A program made the position numbers and the translations under genes. The notes beneath the pieces were generated by a model, which was given only the letters and a program-made list of their open reading frames with translations, was not told where the DNA came from and did not search any database. From positions 1-60,499 of the forward strand of contig JAQBOA010000074.1 in the NCBI GenBank assembly GCA_028288305.1: a stretch of 60,499 nt of DNA, given 5' to 3'. The stretch comes from Mucilaginibacter sp. (GTDB lineage Bacteria > Bacteroidota > Bacteroidia > Sphingobacteriales > Sphingobacteriaceae). This document shows, in pieces, positions 26,194-35,264 of this stretch. Position 1 is the first letter of the stretch, and every line of letters starts with the position of its first letter.

Positions 26194-26919
26194 ATGACCA
26201 AAATCCCAATTAAATATATTAATCACGAAATTACCGACGAGGATATTCTTTACGAGGATAACCATCTTATCGCGGTTAATAAACGTGCCGGTGATATTGT
26301 GCAGGTAGATGATACCGGGGATGAGTCTTTGGATGATAAGGTAAAGAAATACATCGCCAAAAAATATAATAAGCCCAACGGTGCATTTTTAGGTGTGGTT
26401 CACCGATTGGACAGGCCAGTTAGTGGTGTTATCCTGTTTGCTAAAACGAGTAAAGCTTTGGAACGGATAAATGCGCTTTTTAAAAGCCGGGAAATGCATA
26501 AAACCTATTATGCAGTTGTGCGAAACCGTCCACAAGCCGAAGAAGGCAACTTGGTACACTGGCTGTTAAAAAATCCTCAAAAGAATGTCACCAAAGCGCA
26601 CGACCATGAAGTGACGGGAAGTCAGCGGGCAGAATTGAATTATAAGCTTGTTGGTGAACTTAACGGCTATTATTTAATTGAGGTTGACCCGATAACCGGC
26701 AGGCCGCATCAGATCAGGGTCCAATTATCAACATTAGGATGCCCCATTGTAGGCGATAATAAATACGGCTACCCGCGTGGCAGTTTGCGTAAAAGTATCA
26801 GCCTGCACGCCAGAAAGCTGCAGTTTATCCATCCTATAAAAAAAGAACCGGTTTTAATTATTGCTCCCCTACCTAAAGATGGATTTTGGGAAAAGTTTGA
26901 GGGAATGATGGGTGGGTGA
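26194..26919 (+). CDS. RluA-family 23S rRNA or tRNA pseudouridine synthase
   Basis: A 241-residue RluA-type synthase isomerising uridine in RNA. The catalytic Asp73 lies in HRLDRPVSGVILFAKTS, and the downstream motif GRPHQIRVQLSTLGCPIVGD (~177-196) is also present. There is no S4 domain. I chose the ATG at 26194 (MTKIPIKYINHEI); the in-frame ATG 30 bases earlier lies in the palindrome. The RNA target cannot be told from the sequence. Confidence 0.92.
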   Translation: MTKIPIKYINHEITDEDILYEDNHLIAVNKRAGDIVQVDDTGDESLDDKVKKYIAKKYNKPNGAFLGVVHRLDRPVSGVILFAKTSKALERINALFKSREMHKTYYAVVRNRPQAEEGNLVHWLLKNPQKNVTKAHDHEVTGSQRAELNYKLVGELNGYYLIEVDPITGRPHQIRVQLSTLGCPIVGDNKYGYPRGSLRKSISLHARKLQFIHPIKKEPVLIIAPLPKDGFWEKFEGMMGG

Positions 26920-27071
26920 GTCTGAAGCCTAAAGAATTAAGTCCTAAGTCTGAAATACATGTTGACTTTAAACCAAAAAGATTTGTCAACTTTTAAAAAG
27001 TTGACAAATCTATATATCCCAAGTCTGAAGTATTTTCAACTTAGGGCTTAAGACTTTTAACTATAGACTTA
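26919..27071. repeat. Stop-to-stop palindrome between rluA-like and ADH genes
   Basis: An inverted repeat of AAGTCTGAAGT/CTTAAGTCC-type words runs from the TGA of the synthase gene (GAGTCTGAAG at 26918) to the TAA of the dehydrogenase gene (TAAGTCTATAG on the other strand). A central hairpin 26979-27011 has a nearly perfect 16-bp stem. A bidirectional terminator is the likely role. Confidence 0.8.
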
Positions 27072-28172
27072 GTTATTTGTCAATATCACCTTCAATGCTT
27101 TTTCTTTCGCAGCGTTTCCAAAGGTTTCATAAGCTTCCATTGCCTGATCAAGTCTAAAATGGTGTGTGATCAGTCGATTTGGTTCTAATTTTTTGGATTG
27201 AACGGTTTTTAACAGCATTGGAGTGGTAACGGTATCAACCAGCCGGGTGGTTATGGTTATGTTATGCGACCAAAGTGTTTCCATGTGAAGGGTAACACTT
27301 TTTCCATGGACACCAATATTGGCAACATGACCGCCTGGGGCAATAATTGCTGTGCATAATTCAAATGTCGCCGGTACACCAACCGCCTCGATGGCTACAT
27401 CAACGCCTTTACCATTGGTAAGGCTCATGATTTTTTTAATAGCATCCTCCTTAGCATTATTAATGGTCTTTGTTGCGCCGAATGTTTTTGCAACGTTAAG
27501 CCTGTTTTCATCAGGGTCTATCATTATAATTTCGGCCGGGGTATAAAATTGGGCTGTTAATAATGCTGCTATACCTATCGGCCCGGAGCCAACAATAGCA
27601 ATGGTATCACCAGGCTTTACCTGTCCGTTTAAAACGCCGCATTCAAAACCTGTAGGTAAAATATCGCTTAACATCACCAGCGCTTCTTCATCAGCGCCGG
27701 CAGGGATAGGGTATAGGCTGTTATCCGCATGTGGTATCCGTACATATTCGGCTTGCGTTCCATCAATCAGGTGGCCAAGTATCCAACCACCATCTTCACA
27801 GTGCGAATACATGCCTTTTTTGCAGTATTCACATTTTCCGCACGAAGTAATACAGGATATAAGCACATGATCTCCTTTTTTGAAATTACTTACACCTGTA
27901 CCAACTTCTTCAATAACGCCAACCCCTTCATGGCCTATGATCCTGCCATCGGTAACTTCAGGAACATCACCTTTCATAATATGCAGGTCGGTTCCGCAAA
28001 TGGTTGTTTTAAAAATTTTTACAATTGCATCCGTGGGTTTCGTTATAGTTGGTTGGGGTTTATCTTCCCATGATTTTTTGCCGGGGCCATGATAAACCAA
28101 TGCTTTCATGGTTTTTGCTGCACCAGGTGTTTGTACTTTTGATGCAGGATGAACTTTTTCTAATGTTTCCAT
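27069..28172 (-). CDS. Zinc-dependent alcohol dehydrogenase family protein
   Basis: A 367-residue medium-chain dehydrogenase. Catalytic zinc ligands are in TTICGTDLH (Cys) and GHEGVG (His). Structural zinc cysteines CGKCEYCKKGMYSHC are at ~112-126. The NAD-binding motif is VGSGPIGIAALL (~194). The length (about 20 residues more than usual at the N-terminus) and the pattern match bacterial class III-like or Bacteroidota zinc dehydrogenases acting on small alcohols. The substrate is unknown. Confidence 0.9.
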   Translation of the reverse strand: METLEKVHPASKVQTPGAAKTMKALVYHGPGKKSWEDKPQPTITKPTDAIVKIFKTTICGTDLHIMKGDVPEVTDGRIIGHEGVGVIEEVGTGVSNFKKGDHVLISCITSCGKCEYCKKGMYSHCEDGGWILGHLIDGTQAEYVRIPHADNSLYPIPAGADEEALVMLSDILPTGFECGVLNGQVKPGDTIAIVGSGPIGIAALLTAQFYTPAEIIMIDPDENRLNVAKTFGATKTINNAKEDAIKKIMSLTNGKGVDVAIEAVGVPATFELCTAIIAPGGHVANIGVHGKSVTLHMETLWSHNITITTRLVDTVTTPMLLKTVQSKKLEPNRLITHHFRLDQAMEAYETFGNAAKEKALKVILTNN

Positions 28173-28317
28173 AATTTTATCTTTTAGATGAATGGTATAT
28201 TATATATACTCCGAAGAATCGGTTTTAGTACAAATATCGGTTCAACCTGTTTAAGAAAAAATGACCGGCGTCACTATTAAAGGTGATATATTAAGGATCT
28301 GTAAATTATTAATGTCC

Positions 28318-29307
28318 TCACAACTTCAGCACCGTCTCCCAAATCCCTTTATCTACCAACACACCGTCTTTCAAACTTTTCTCTCTTGTCCTTAAAGTGT
28401 TTTCACCGGGATAAGAAATTGAACCGCCTTCATGTTCTGGCCTGCTGGTTTTGGTATAGCTGATGATCTCTTCAATTAAATTAGCGGTATGCTCACTGTT
28501 TTGCGGTTTGATGCAGATAAACACCTGCGATACACCCGATTCTTTTTCACTTTGAGTAATCTTTGCGGTTGAATTACCCTGGCTAAGGATGGTTGCCAGC
28601 AGATCGAGCACTAGCGAAAGTCCCGAACCTTTCCAAAAGCCAACAGGCAATAACCTTTTTGATTCGAGGATTGTTGCGGCATCTGTACTTAAATTACCCT
28701 CATAATCATAGCCCCCGGGTAAAGGCAATTCTTCTTTATTGTTTTTATATTGTACAAGTTTGCCAACCGAATATTGTGAAATAGCCATATCCAGCACTAC
28801 GTGACCGCCTTCTCGGGGAATAGCAACAACAATAGGATTATTACCCAACCGCGGATCAATGCCACCCCAGGGCGGCAGATTGGCAATGGTATTGGTAAAA
28901 CAAATGCCGATAAGCCCGGCTTCGGCAGCCTGCCAGCCGTAAGCGCCGGCACGCATCCAGTGGTTGGTATTTTTAATGGCCACACAGCTTATTCCGTTTT
29001 CACTTGCTAGTTCAATAGCCCGGCTCATACAAAAGCGCGCATTCAATATACCCGGCCCGGCATTGCCGTTCCATTGCTCCAAAGAACCAAATGCGCCTTC
29101 TTTAGTTGGTTCGGCTTCTGGTTTAACCAGGCCTTCATTAACAAATTCAACAAAAGTGGGGAAGCGGTTTAATCCATGGGTATATACACCATCCCGGCTG
29201 TTTTCGGCAAAAATGGTGGCGCATAAAGCCGCTTTTTCCTCAGTAAAATCTAAAGAAAGTAATATCCGTTTAAATTCAGATTTCAGTTTTTCAAATGGGA
29301 TTCTCAT
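28318..29307 (-). CDS. yiaK: 3-dehydro-L-gulonate 2-dehydrogenase (YiaK-like)
   Basis: A 329-residue member of the malate/L-lactate dehydrogenase-like family. YiaK reduces 2,3-diketo-L-gulonate or oxidises 3-dehydro-L-gulonate in sugar-acid use. The family motifs are the N-terminal DGVYTHGLNRFP (~35-46), the NTNHWMRAGAYGWQAAE segment (~109-125), GIDPRLGNNPIVVAIP (~147-162) and the C-terminal SKRLLPVGFWKGSGLS. Length matches YiaK (332). No other ascorbate or gulonate genes are next to it, so the pathway role is uncertain. Confidence 0.85.
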   Translation of the reverse strand: MRIPFEKLKSEFKRILLSLDFTEEKAALCATIFAENSRDGVYTHGLNRFPTFVEFVNEGLVKPEAEPTKEGAFGSLEQWNGNAGPGILNARFCMSRAIELASENGISCVAIKNTNHWMRAGAYGWQAAEAGLIGICFTNTIANLPPWGGIDPRLGNNPIVVAIPREGGHVVLDMAISQYSVGKLVQYKNNKEELPLPGGYDYEGNLSTDAATILESKRLLPVGFWKGSGLSLVLDLLATILSQGNSTAKITQSEKESGVSQVFICIKPQNSEHTANLIEEIISYTKTSRPEHEGGSISYPGENTLRTREKSLKDGVLVDKGIWETVLKL

Positions 29308-29534
29308 TTAAGTTAGATGTATTTAGTCTGAAGTCAAAAGTAAACTTAAATCATATACTTATAACGTTACTGATTAAGTAGATTTATGAGATTTCTTTGA
29401 TTTACTTAAATCAATTTAACCTGGTTAATTAGTTTAATCCGTGATTCAGACAAAAAACTAAAATATTTCCCACTTAAAAAAGTTATAATAGCAATACCTA
29501 CCAAAATAATGACCGGGAATTTTTATTTTTGCCT

Positions 29535-30050
29535 ATGTTTTTACAGTTGAAGGTTAAACGTTTAGTACTGCTCTTATTAATTTTAATCACGGGCCTGGCT
29601 ATTAATTCATGCAAAAAGAATACTGTAAATCCTATTTCGTCTCTTTTTACTGGTAAATGGCAACTGGCATCGGTAATAGTTACTTATTATACAGGCAACA
29701 CTCAAGATTCTATTGTTACTCTTAATACTTCCTGCCTTTTAACCCAGGTGTTTACATTTAATGCAAATAATACCTGCACTTATACAAATTTTGATTGTCT
29801 TACTCAGCCAACTGCAAGTGGACAGTGGTCGCTAACACAAAATCAGCTTTATTTACAGGCAAATGTTGTTTGTAAAGATACCACAGCTGCAGGGAGTTCA
29901 ACGCCATTTTCATATGCTCAAATATATAACCTTGGCAAGTTTTCGTTGGTTTTGAATACAGGGGATATTCAGCCTAATTATTCATTAACAAAGCATAGAA
30001 AGATTATTCAATATGGTTTTGTCAATCAAAATACCTTGGGAATTCCCTGA
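29535..30050 (+). CDS. Small lipocalin-like lipoprotein
   Basis: A 171-residue protein with a lipoprotein signal (KRLVLLLLILITGLAINSC, cysteine at ~25) and a lipocalin-like beta-barrel of ~115 residues (FTGKWQLASV, QVFTFNANNTCTYTNF, GQWSLTQNQLYL). It would be anchored in an envelope membrane. Family members of this size in Bacteroidota are unknowns. The ATG at 29535 is used. A TATTTTTG word overlaps the position just upstream, so the true start may be nearer the TTG codon at 29550. Confidence 0.7.
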   Translation: MFLQLKVKRLVLLLLILITGLAINSCKKNTVNPISSLFTGKWQLASVIVTYYTGNTQDSIVTLNTSCLLTQVFTFNANNTCTYTNFDCLTQPTASGQWSLTQNQLYLQANVVCKDTTAAGSSTPFSYAQIYNLGKFSLVLNTGDIQPNYSLTKHRKIIQYGFVNQNTLGIP

Positions 30051-30143
30051 TTAACCGAGCTAATATTTTTCTTTACAGAGATTATATAAAACTTTAAATA
30101 AACGTTTATATAAATATAAAGCTCAATATTATTGTGAAAACTT

Positions 30144-30151
30144 TATATTTG
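30144..30151 (+). promoter_or_regulatory. -7 promoter element (TATATTTG) upstream of purN
   Basis: An exact TAnnTTTG match 141 nt before the purN start, placing the promoter ahead of a possible short leader frame. Confidence 0.45.
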
Positions 30152-30209
30152 GGTCGTTGTAAATCACTCTGTCGTTTTGAAACTACCAAATTCAACAATC
30201 GTAACAGAA

Positions 30210-30287
30210 ATGAACGGAAAAGTTCCGATAACTATCAGGATAAACAGCTATCAGGATGATAATATCATTATCATAAAAAACATATAA
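30210..30287 (+). CDS. Possible 25-residue leader peptide before purN
   Basis: A 25-codon frame starting MNGKVPITIRIN and ending IIIIKNI. It ends 5 nt before the purN ATG and follows the promoter element at 30144. No match to a known family. A 10-bp direct repeat CTATCAGGAT occurs inside it. It could be chance. Confidence 0.25.
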   Translation: MNGKVPITIRINSYQDDNIIIIKNI

Positions 30288-30292
30288 TCTGG

Positions 30293-30871
30293 ATGAAAAA
30301 AAGAATTGCCATTTTTGCTTCAGGCTCCGGATCAAATGCTCAAAAAATTATGGAGCATTTTAAACGTAACCCCGAAGCGGAAGTAGTACTCATACTCACA
30401 AATAACCCTCAGGCTTACGTTTTGCAGCGAGCAGATAACTTTGAGATACCTTCGCATATATTTACCCGTCATGAGTTTTATGAAACTGATGATGTGATCA
30501 GGTTATTAAAAAACCTGCAGGTTGATCTCATTGTGTTAGCCGGTTTTTTATGGCTGGTGCCTGAGTCACTATTGAAAGCCTTTCCTAATAAGATTATTAA
30601 TCTTCACCCTGCCCTGTTGCCAAAATTCGGTGGCAAAGGAATGTACGGCGATCATGTACACCAGGCGGTACTTGATGCCAAAGAAGAAGAATCAGGTATT
30701 ACCATACATTTTGCAGGAGAACAATTTGATGAAGGTGAGATCATTCATCAATCGAGATTTAAAATTGAACTGGATGATAACCTTGAGATCATTAAATTTA
30801 AGGGTCAGCAGCTAGAACATCATCACTTCCCAAGGGTGATTGAAAGTTTGCTTAAGAAGATGAAGAGTTAG
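30293..30871 (+). CDS. purN: Phosphoribosylglycinamide formyltransferase
   Basis: A 192-residue purine biosynthesis enzyme that transfers formyl from 10-formyl-THF to GAR. It has the GSGSNAQKIM start (10-19), and the formyl-transfer core INLHPALLPKFGGKGMYGD (~100-118) with the catalytic Asn and His. The later segment HFAGEQFDEGEII carries the expected Asp. Full length. purH lies 5.6 kb away, so the purine genes are dispersed. Confidence 0.95.
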   Translation: MKKRIAIFASGSGSNAQKIMEHFKRNPEAEVVLILTNNPQAYVLQRADNFEIPSHIFTRHEFYETDDVIRLLKNLQVDLIVLAGFLWLVPESLLKAFPNKIINLHPALLPKFGGKGMYGDHVHQAVLDAKEEESGITIHFAGEQFDEGEIIHQSRFKIELDDNLEIIKFKGQQLEHHHFPRVIESLLKKMKS

Positions 30872-31424
30872 TTAGAGTGATTAGAGGTTAGCGATTAGTC
30901 ATGAATAAAGGCTTGATGTTTCGGTCAAAATAACCGGTGTTAATAGGTGGTTTTTAACGCAAAGAGCGCTAAGAAGGCACAATGAGCACTGAGAAATAAT
31001 GTGAAGCTCTACCTCATATTTCGAAAATCCTTATTAAATTCAAACTTTGGTTCTTTGCGCCTTCTCTGTATCTCAGTGTTAAAATTTAGAAAGACAAATT
31101 ATATAGAAGATATTAGTTGTCGGTATTTTGAATACCTAATATTTATTTACTGACGGTTAAAAAAGTAAAAATGCCCATATAAGCACCCCTTAAAAACAGG
31201 TTCGTTCTTTACCTGCCTTTTCGTTTGGTTATCCTTTGTTAAAATCGGACAAATTCATATATTTGATTATTGATTATCAGTGGTTAAGTTGCGCACGCTA
31301 CTTGCAAATGGCTCCATAAGAATTTTACAGCGCGGATTTAAAAGCCGCCATTGTATGTGTTTACCCCGTTCCATATGCAATATCTTTTTAAGAAAGGAAT
31401 TAAAACAAACAAAATACTCATTTG
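30872..31424. other. 553-bp intergenic region with repeat-like words
   Basis: No gene is visible. Around 30951-30996 and 31051-31084 there is an imperfect inverted repeat with AAAGAGCGC/AAGAAGGC and GCGCCTTCTC words, plus a phrase series TTAGAGTGATTAGAGGTTAGCGATTAG just after purN. The last 160 bp lead up to the ABC exporter gene and would hold its promoter; I cannot place a consensus element. Confidence 0.4.
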
Positions 31425-33290
31425 ATGAAAACTGGATTTCCAAATACAAATAGTATTTCAGATTCCGCTCCCGTTAACAGCCTTCCTTCAAAGAGCCTGG
31501 CAAAACTGGTTTTTTCTATGGTGAGTCCTTACAAAAAGTGGCATCTTATTATTTTCCTGGCGATGCTTGTTGAAACCGCTATGAGCCTTGCTACGCCATG
31601 GCCTTTAAAAATAATTATTGATAATGTGATAGGCCATCATAAATTACCGCATTTTCTCGCATGGATGGATACTGTTTTTCCGGCCGAAAACAGGGTACAA
31701 TTTGCTGCTGTTGCAGCTGTAAGTATGATAATGATGGCGGCAATCGGTTCCCTCGCCAGTTACTTAGATAATTATTTTACTGAAAGCGTAGCGCAGTACG
31801 TTTCAAATGATCTTAGGAGGCGCATGTATCACCATCTCCAGCGCCTTTCACTCGAATATTACAATACCCATCAAACAGGAAAACTGCTGAGCACCATTAC
31901 AACGGATGTCTCAACCATCCAGGACTTTGCATCGTCGACACTTATGAATATAACGGTTGATTCACTGACAATCGTTGGGATGCTCGGCCTTATGTTTTAT
32001 TTAAACGCAAACTTTACGCTGGTGGCTATTGGCGTTACTCCGTTTTTGCTATTGTTTGTAGCGCGCTTTAAAAAGGTAATGAAAAAGGCCACCCATGAAG
32101 TGCGGCAAGATCAAAGCAATATGCTGGCAGTGCTGCAACAGGGCCTTGAATCCATTCGTTCGGTAAATGCTTTTGGCCGACAGGACCTGGAGGAAGGGAA
32201 GCTTAAAAAGGTAAGTCTTGAAACCGTGGGCGCTGCACTTAAGGCCAGGCGGGTGAAGTCTGTACTTTCTCCCGTTGTAACTATTACGGTTTCCGTTTGT
32301 ACCGCGCTGGTTCTTTGGCAAGGAACAAGTCTTGTTCTAAAGGGTGTGATGACTGTGGGTTCATTAACGGTTTTTCTTTGGTACATGAATAAATTCTTTT
32401 CACCTGTACAAGACCTTGCAAAAATGACAAGCAATATTGCACAGGCAACAGTGGCATTGGAGCGCATACAGGCCATTTTGGATACTGAAATTAAAGTATT
32501 TGAAAAATCGGATGCCGTGGATCCTGGCAAACTCAATGGTAATATTACTTTTGAACTCGTCTCTTTTGCTTACGATTCTGAATCTCCTGTTTTACATGAA
32601 ATTAACCTTAAAATAAACTGTGGGCAGCGGGTAGGTATTTGCGGGCCAACGGGTTGCGGAAAATCAACAATTGTAAGCCTGATTGCTCGTTTTTATGATC
32701 CAACTAGCGGACGTGTATTGATAGACGGAAAAGATATAAGTGATTTCACACTCGATGGCTTGCGTTCGCAAATTGGTTTTGTTTTGCAAGATACTGTGCT
32801 TTTTTACGGTTCTGTACGGGAAAATATTGCCTATGGCAGGCCAGATGCAAGTGAGGAAGCGATAATTGAAGCGGCGAAGCTGGCAAACGCGCATGAATTT
32901 ATTTGCAGAATGCCGCATGGCTACGATACTTTGGTAGGGGAAAGGGGGCTTACACTTTCGGGCGGGCAGCGACAGCGGATTGGCATTGCAAGGGCAGTAG
33001 TTCGTAATTCGCCTATTTTAATTTTAGATGAACCAACAGCATCGCTTGATGTGGAAGCCGAAAAAATTGTTATGGAAGCTTTGGAACAGCTGATGGAAGG
33101 GCGCACAGTTATCACTATCGCCCATCGTTTAAGTACTATTTGTGATTGTGACAAGATAGTTGTGCTCCATGAAGGATACATTGCCGAAGAAGGCACACAT
33201 GAAGAACTGATGGGAAAAGGAGGGATTTACGCTGAGCTTTACATTATGCAATCGATCTCAAAACACTCGCTTCACAAAATAATTTCGTAG
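31425..33290 (+). CDS. ABC exporter (fused permease and ATPase)
   Basis: A 621-residue half-transporter of the MsbA/lipid or multidrug exporter type. Its six membrane helices (~45-315) are followed by an ATPase domain with Walker A GPTGCGKSTI (~405), signature LSGGQRQRIGIA (~507), and Walker B PILILDEPTASLD (~525). It probably forms a homodimer in the inner membrane. The substrate is unknown. The ATG at 31425 is preferred to the TTG one codon upstream. The PLD-family gene follows 51 bp downstream, so they may be cotranscribed. Confidence 0.92.
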   Translation: MKTGFPNTNSISDSAPVNSLPSKSLAKLVFSMVSPYKKWHLIIFLAMLVETAMSLATPWPLKIIIDNVIGHHKLPHFLAWMDTVFPAENRVQFAAVAAVSMIMMAAIGSLASYLDNYFTESVAQYVSNDLRRRMYHHLQRLSLEYYNTHQTGKLLSTITTDVSTIQDFASSTLMNITVDSLTIVGMLGLMFYLNANFTLVAIGVTPFLLLFVARFKKVMKKATHEVRQDQSNMLAVLQQGLESIRSVNAFGRQDLEEGKLKKVSLETVGAALKARRVKSVLSPVVTITVSVCTALVLWQGTSLVLKGVMTVGSLTVFLWYMNKFFSPVQDLAKMTSNIAQATVALERIQAILDTEIKVFEKSDAVDPGKLNGNITFELVSFAYDSESPVLHEINLKINCGQRVGICGPTGCGKSTIVSLIARFYDPTSGRVLIDGKDISDFTLDGLRSQIGFVLQDTVLFYGSVRENIAYGRPDASEEAIIEAAKLANAHEFICRMPHGYDTLVGERGLTLSGGQRQRIGIARAVVRNSPILILDEPTASLDVEAEKIVMEALEQLMEGRTVITIAHRLSTICDCDKIVVLHEGYIAEEGTHEELMGKGGIYAELYIMQSISKHSLHKIIS

Positions 33291-33341
33291 CTTACCACTT
33301 TATAACAAACTGGTAAACCGGACAGAATAAATTTGAAGAAT

Positions 33342-34364
33342 ATGTATCGACGTTCAATTATTGTTTTTCCAGACGATACAGTAAAATCCATTGTTGATGC
33401 TATAAACGGCGCATATAAATCCATATTGATAAAAATGTTCCTGTTTTCAGATCCGGAATTGCTGAATGCAGTTATCCTGGCGAAGCAACGTGGTGTAAAA
33501 GTAAAAGTGATGCTTAATCCGTCCAGGAGAAACGGAGAAGAAGAAAATGAAGGTACCCGGGATAAGCTCGAAGCGGCAGGAATTGAAGTGCGTGACACTA
33601 ATCCAAGCTTTGTTATTACTCATGAAAAATCGATGGTGGTGGATGGGAAACTTGCTTTTGTTAAATCACTAAATTGGGAAACTAAAAACCTAACGGAAAC
33701 AAGAGACTATGCCATTGTTACTTCATATCCACGCGAGGTAAAAGAAATTATGTTATGCTTTGAGGCTGACTGGCAGCGGGAAAATTTTGATCCTGCTGAA
33801 GGTGCTTCCCTTATTTGGTGCAGCCTGAACGGAAGAGAGCGGATTGCAAAGTTTATTGACCAGGCAAAGCATACACTTTTTATACAGAATGAACGCTACC
33901 AGGACCTGGTGATTATTGAACGGCTTGTCCGTGCTGCCAGCCGGGGTGTAAAAATACATATAATGGTACCTCCGCCTCATACACTTAAAATAGAAAAAAT
34001 TGCGGAAGCGGTAGGTGGTTTGCGAATTATGGATGATGTAGGTATCAAGATACACAAGCTTAAGCATTTAAAGCTGCATGGAAAAATGATGCTGGCCGAT
34101 GGCTTAAGGTCTATTGTCGGGTCAATCAATTTAGCTCCGGGTAGTTTTGACCACCGCCGCGAACTGGCTATTGAAGTACATGACGAAGATGTAGTTGAGC
34201 GGCTTCATAAAATTGCCCACCATGATTGGGAAAACTCCCATCCGCTTGATCTTTCGGATGAGGGACTTTTTGATGACCTGGAACGCCGGGGCGAAGGTGG
34301 CTCTGAAAAGCTTGTACTTAATTTACGTGAGAATAAGAAACATCACGAAGACCATGATGAATAA
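33342..34364 (+). CDS. Phospholipase D-family protein with two HKD-like motifs
   Basis: A 340-residue PLD-superfamily protein with no signal or membrane segment. The two catalytic motifs are THEKSMVVDGKLAFV (~90) and LHGKMMLADGLRSIVGSINL (~245), both HxKx4D with a following Gly/Ser. Relatives include cardiolipin synthases, phospholipases and nucleases. The lack of membrane helices and the spacing leave the substrate open (phospholipid or nucleic acid). The upstream ABC exporter and the convergent Pycsar-type effector suggest an envelope or defence theme, but this is inference. Confidence 0.82.
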   Translation: MYRRSIIVFPDDTVKSIVDAINGAYKSILIKMFLFSDPELLNAVILAKQRGVKVKVMLNPSRRNGEEENEGTRDKLEAAGIEVRDTNPSFVITHEKSMVVDGKLAFVKSLNWETKNLTETRDYAIVTSYPREVKEIMLCFEADWQRENFDPAEGASLIWCSLNGRERIAKFIDQAKHTLFIQNERYQDLVIIERLVRAASRGVKIHIMVPPPHTLKIEKIAEAVGGLRIMDDVGIKIHKLKHLKLHGKMMLADGLRSIVGSINLAPGSFDHRRELAIEVHDEDVVERLHKIAHHDWENSHPLDLSDEGLFDDLERRGEGGSEKLVLNLRENKKHHEDHDE

Positions 34365-34436
34365 GAATCAGGAATCAAGACGCAAGAATCAAGATAAAAA
34401 ACTTCCTGGCTCTTGATTCTTGCATCTTGATTCTTA
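34362..34436. repeat. Stop-to-stop palindrome (TAAGAATCA words)
   Basis: The arms at 34363-34394 and 34411-34435 are inverted copies of CAAGAATCAAGA-type words (23 of the 25 best-aligned bases match). The stop codons of both convergent genes (TAA at 34362-34364; TAA on the minus strand, 34434-34436) are the first bases of the repeat word TAAGAATC. A run of A/T next to the right arm adds a terminator-like feature. Confidence 0.88.
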
Positions 34437-35069
34437 AAAAAAGGCGGCAACCAGGTAAGCAAGTACTGAAACGGCGATACCATACATAAATACATCATAA
34501 GATATCCGCAGCAAACGGAATTTGCGCCCTAAAATTTTGCCTTGCCCGTAAATGTCTTTTATAAGGCTTCCGTATAAAAATTCGCTGTCATCCATCATCT
34601 GCCGTATACCATATTCAAATTCTTTTAATTCCATTTTATAAAAACTGCCGAAAAATAACAGGTTAACTGTTTTATTGTCAACCTGCTCCCTGGTAAAAAT
34701 GCCGTCAGGGACATTTGGCCTTGTTGCAAGTACCGAATATATAATAGTTACTACACAAACTACCAATAATAAAATAGTAGGAAGAACCAGGTTTGAATTT
34801 TGTACAAATTTTCCAATAAGCAAGCCTATAGCTACTGATATGATAATAGAGTTTACGGAGATCATGATAAATGCCTTATTATCGGCCATTACACTTAAGC
34901 GCTGGTGGTTTGATGATGAAGTCTTAAACATGGTTTGCACTCCCCGCAAATGATGCTTGCTCTTTTTTAATTTTGAGGAATAACTGCTGGTTGCACTCTC
35001 TTTTTCAGCTGCTGGCGAAGTTATTGTATCATTTGTTATTACTTTGTGGGGCAAATTTTCTTCCTGCAT
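34434..35069 (-). CDS. Pycsar-type transmembrane effector (DUF5706), orphan
   Basis: A 211-residue membrane protein: a charged, low-complexity N-terminus (1-45), then RGVQTMFKTSSSNHQRLSVM and MADNKAFIMISVNSIIISV (~60-79), a second hydrophobic stretch (~91-110), NLLFFGSFYKMEL and a C-terminal helix (~190-211). This order is characteristic of PycTM/DUF5706 proteins, which in Pycsar anti-phage systems bind cyclic CMP or UMP and damage the membrane. Many Bacteroidota members have an HD domain in front; it is missing here. No nucleotide cyclase gene is adjacent, so the protein may have a different trigger. Confidence 0.8.
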   Translation of the reverse strand: MQEENLPHKVITNDTITSPAAEKESATSSYSSKLKKSKHHLRGVQTMFKTSSSNHQRLSVMADNKAFIMISVNSIIISVAIGLLIGKFVQNSNLVLPTILLLVVCVVTIIYSVLATRPNVPDGIFTREQVDNKTVNLLFFGSFYKMELKEFEYGIRQMMDDSEFLYGSLIKDIYGQGKILGRKFRLLRISYDVFMYGIAVSVLAYLVAAFF

Positions 35070-35264
35070 ATTAATCTCCCTCCTATTATTTAATAGTTAC
35101 CAGCTGATGATTCTTTAATTTCAAAATAACTTGATTTATAAGATTATTGTTTATCGCTGGAGCAGATCGAAGATATTGTTTTTATTTTCTATTTTTTAAT
35201 ATTTTTAGTATGTTTAAGTTTAATATCTCTTCGATATCTCTCTTTCACAATAAACCCGGTAGTC

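Noticed and set aside
31267..31449. Minus-strand frame before the ABC exporter
   Set aside because: It overlaps the exporter start, has no promoter or known features and looks like chance.
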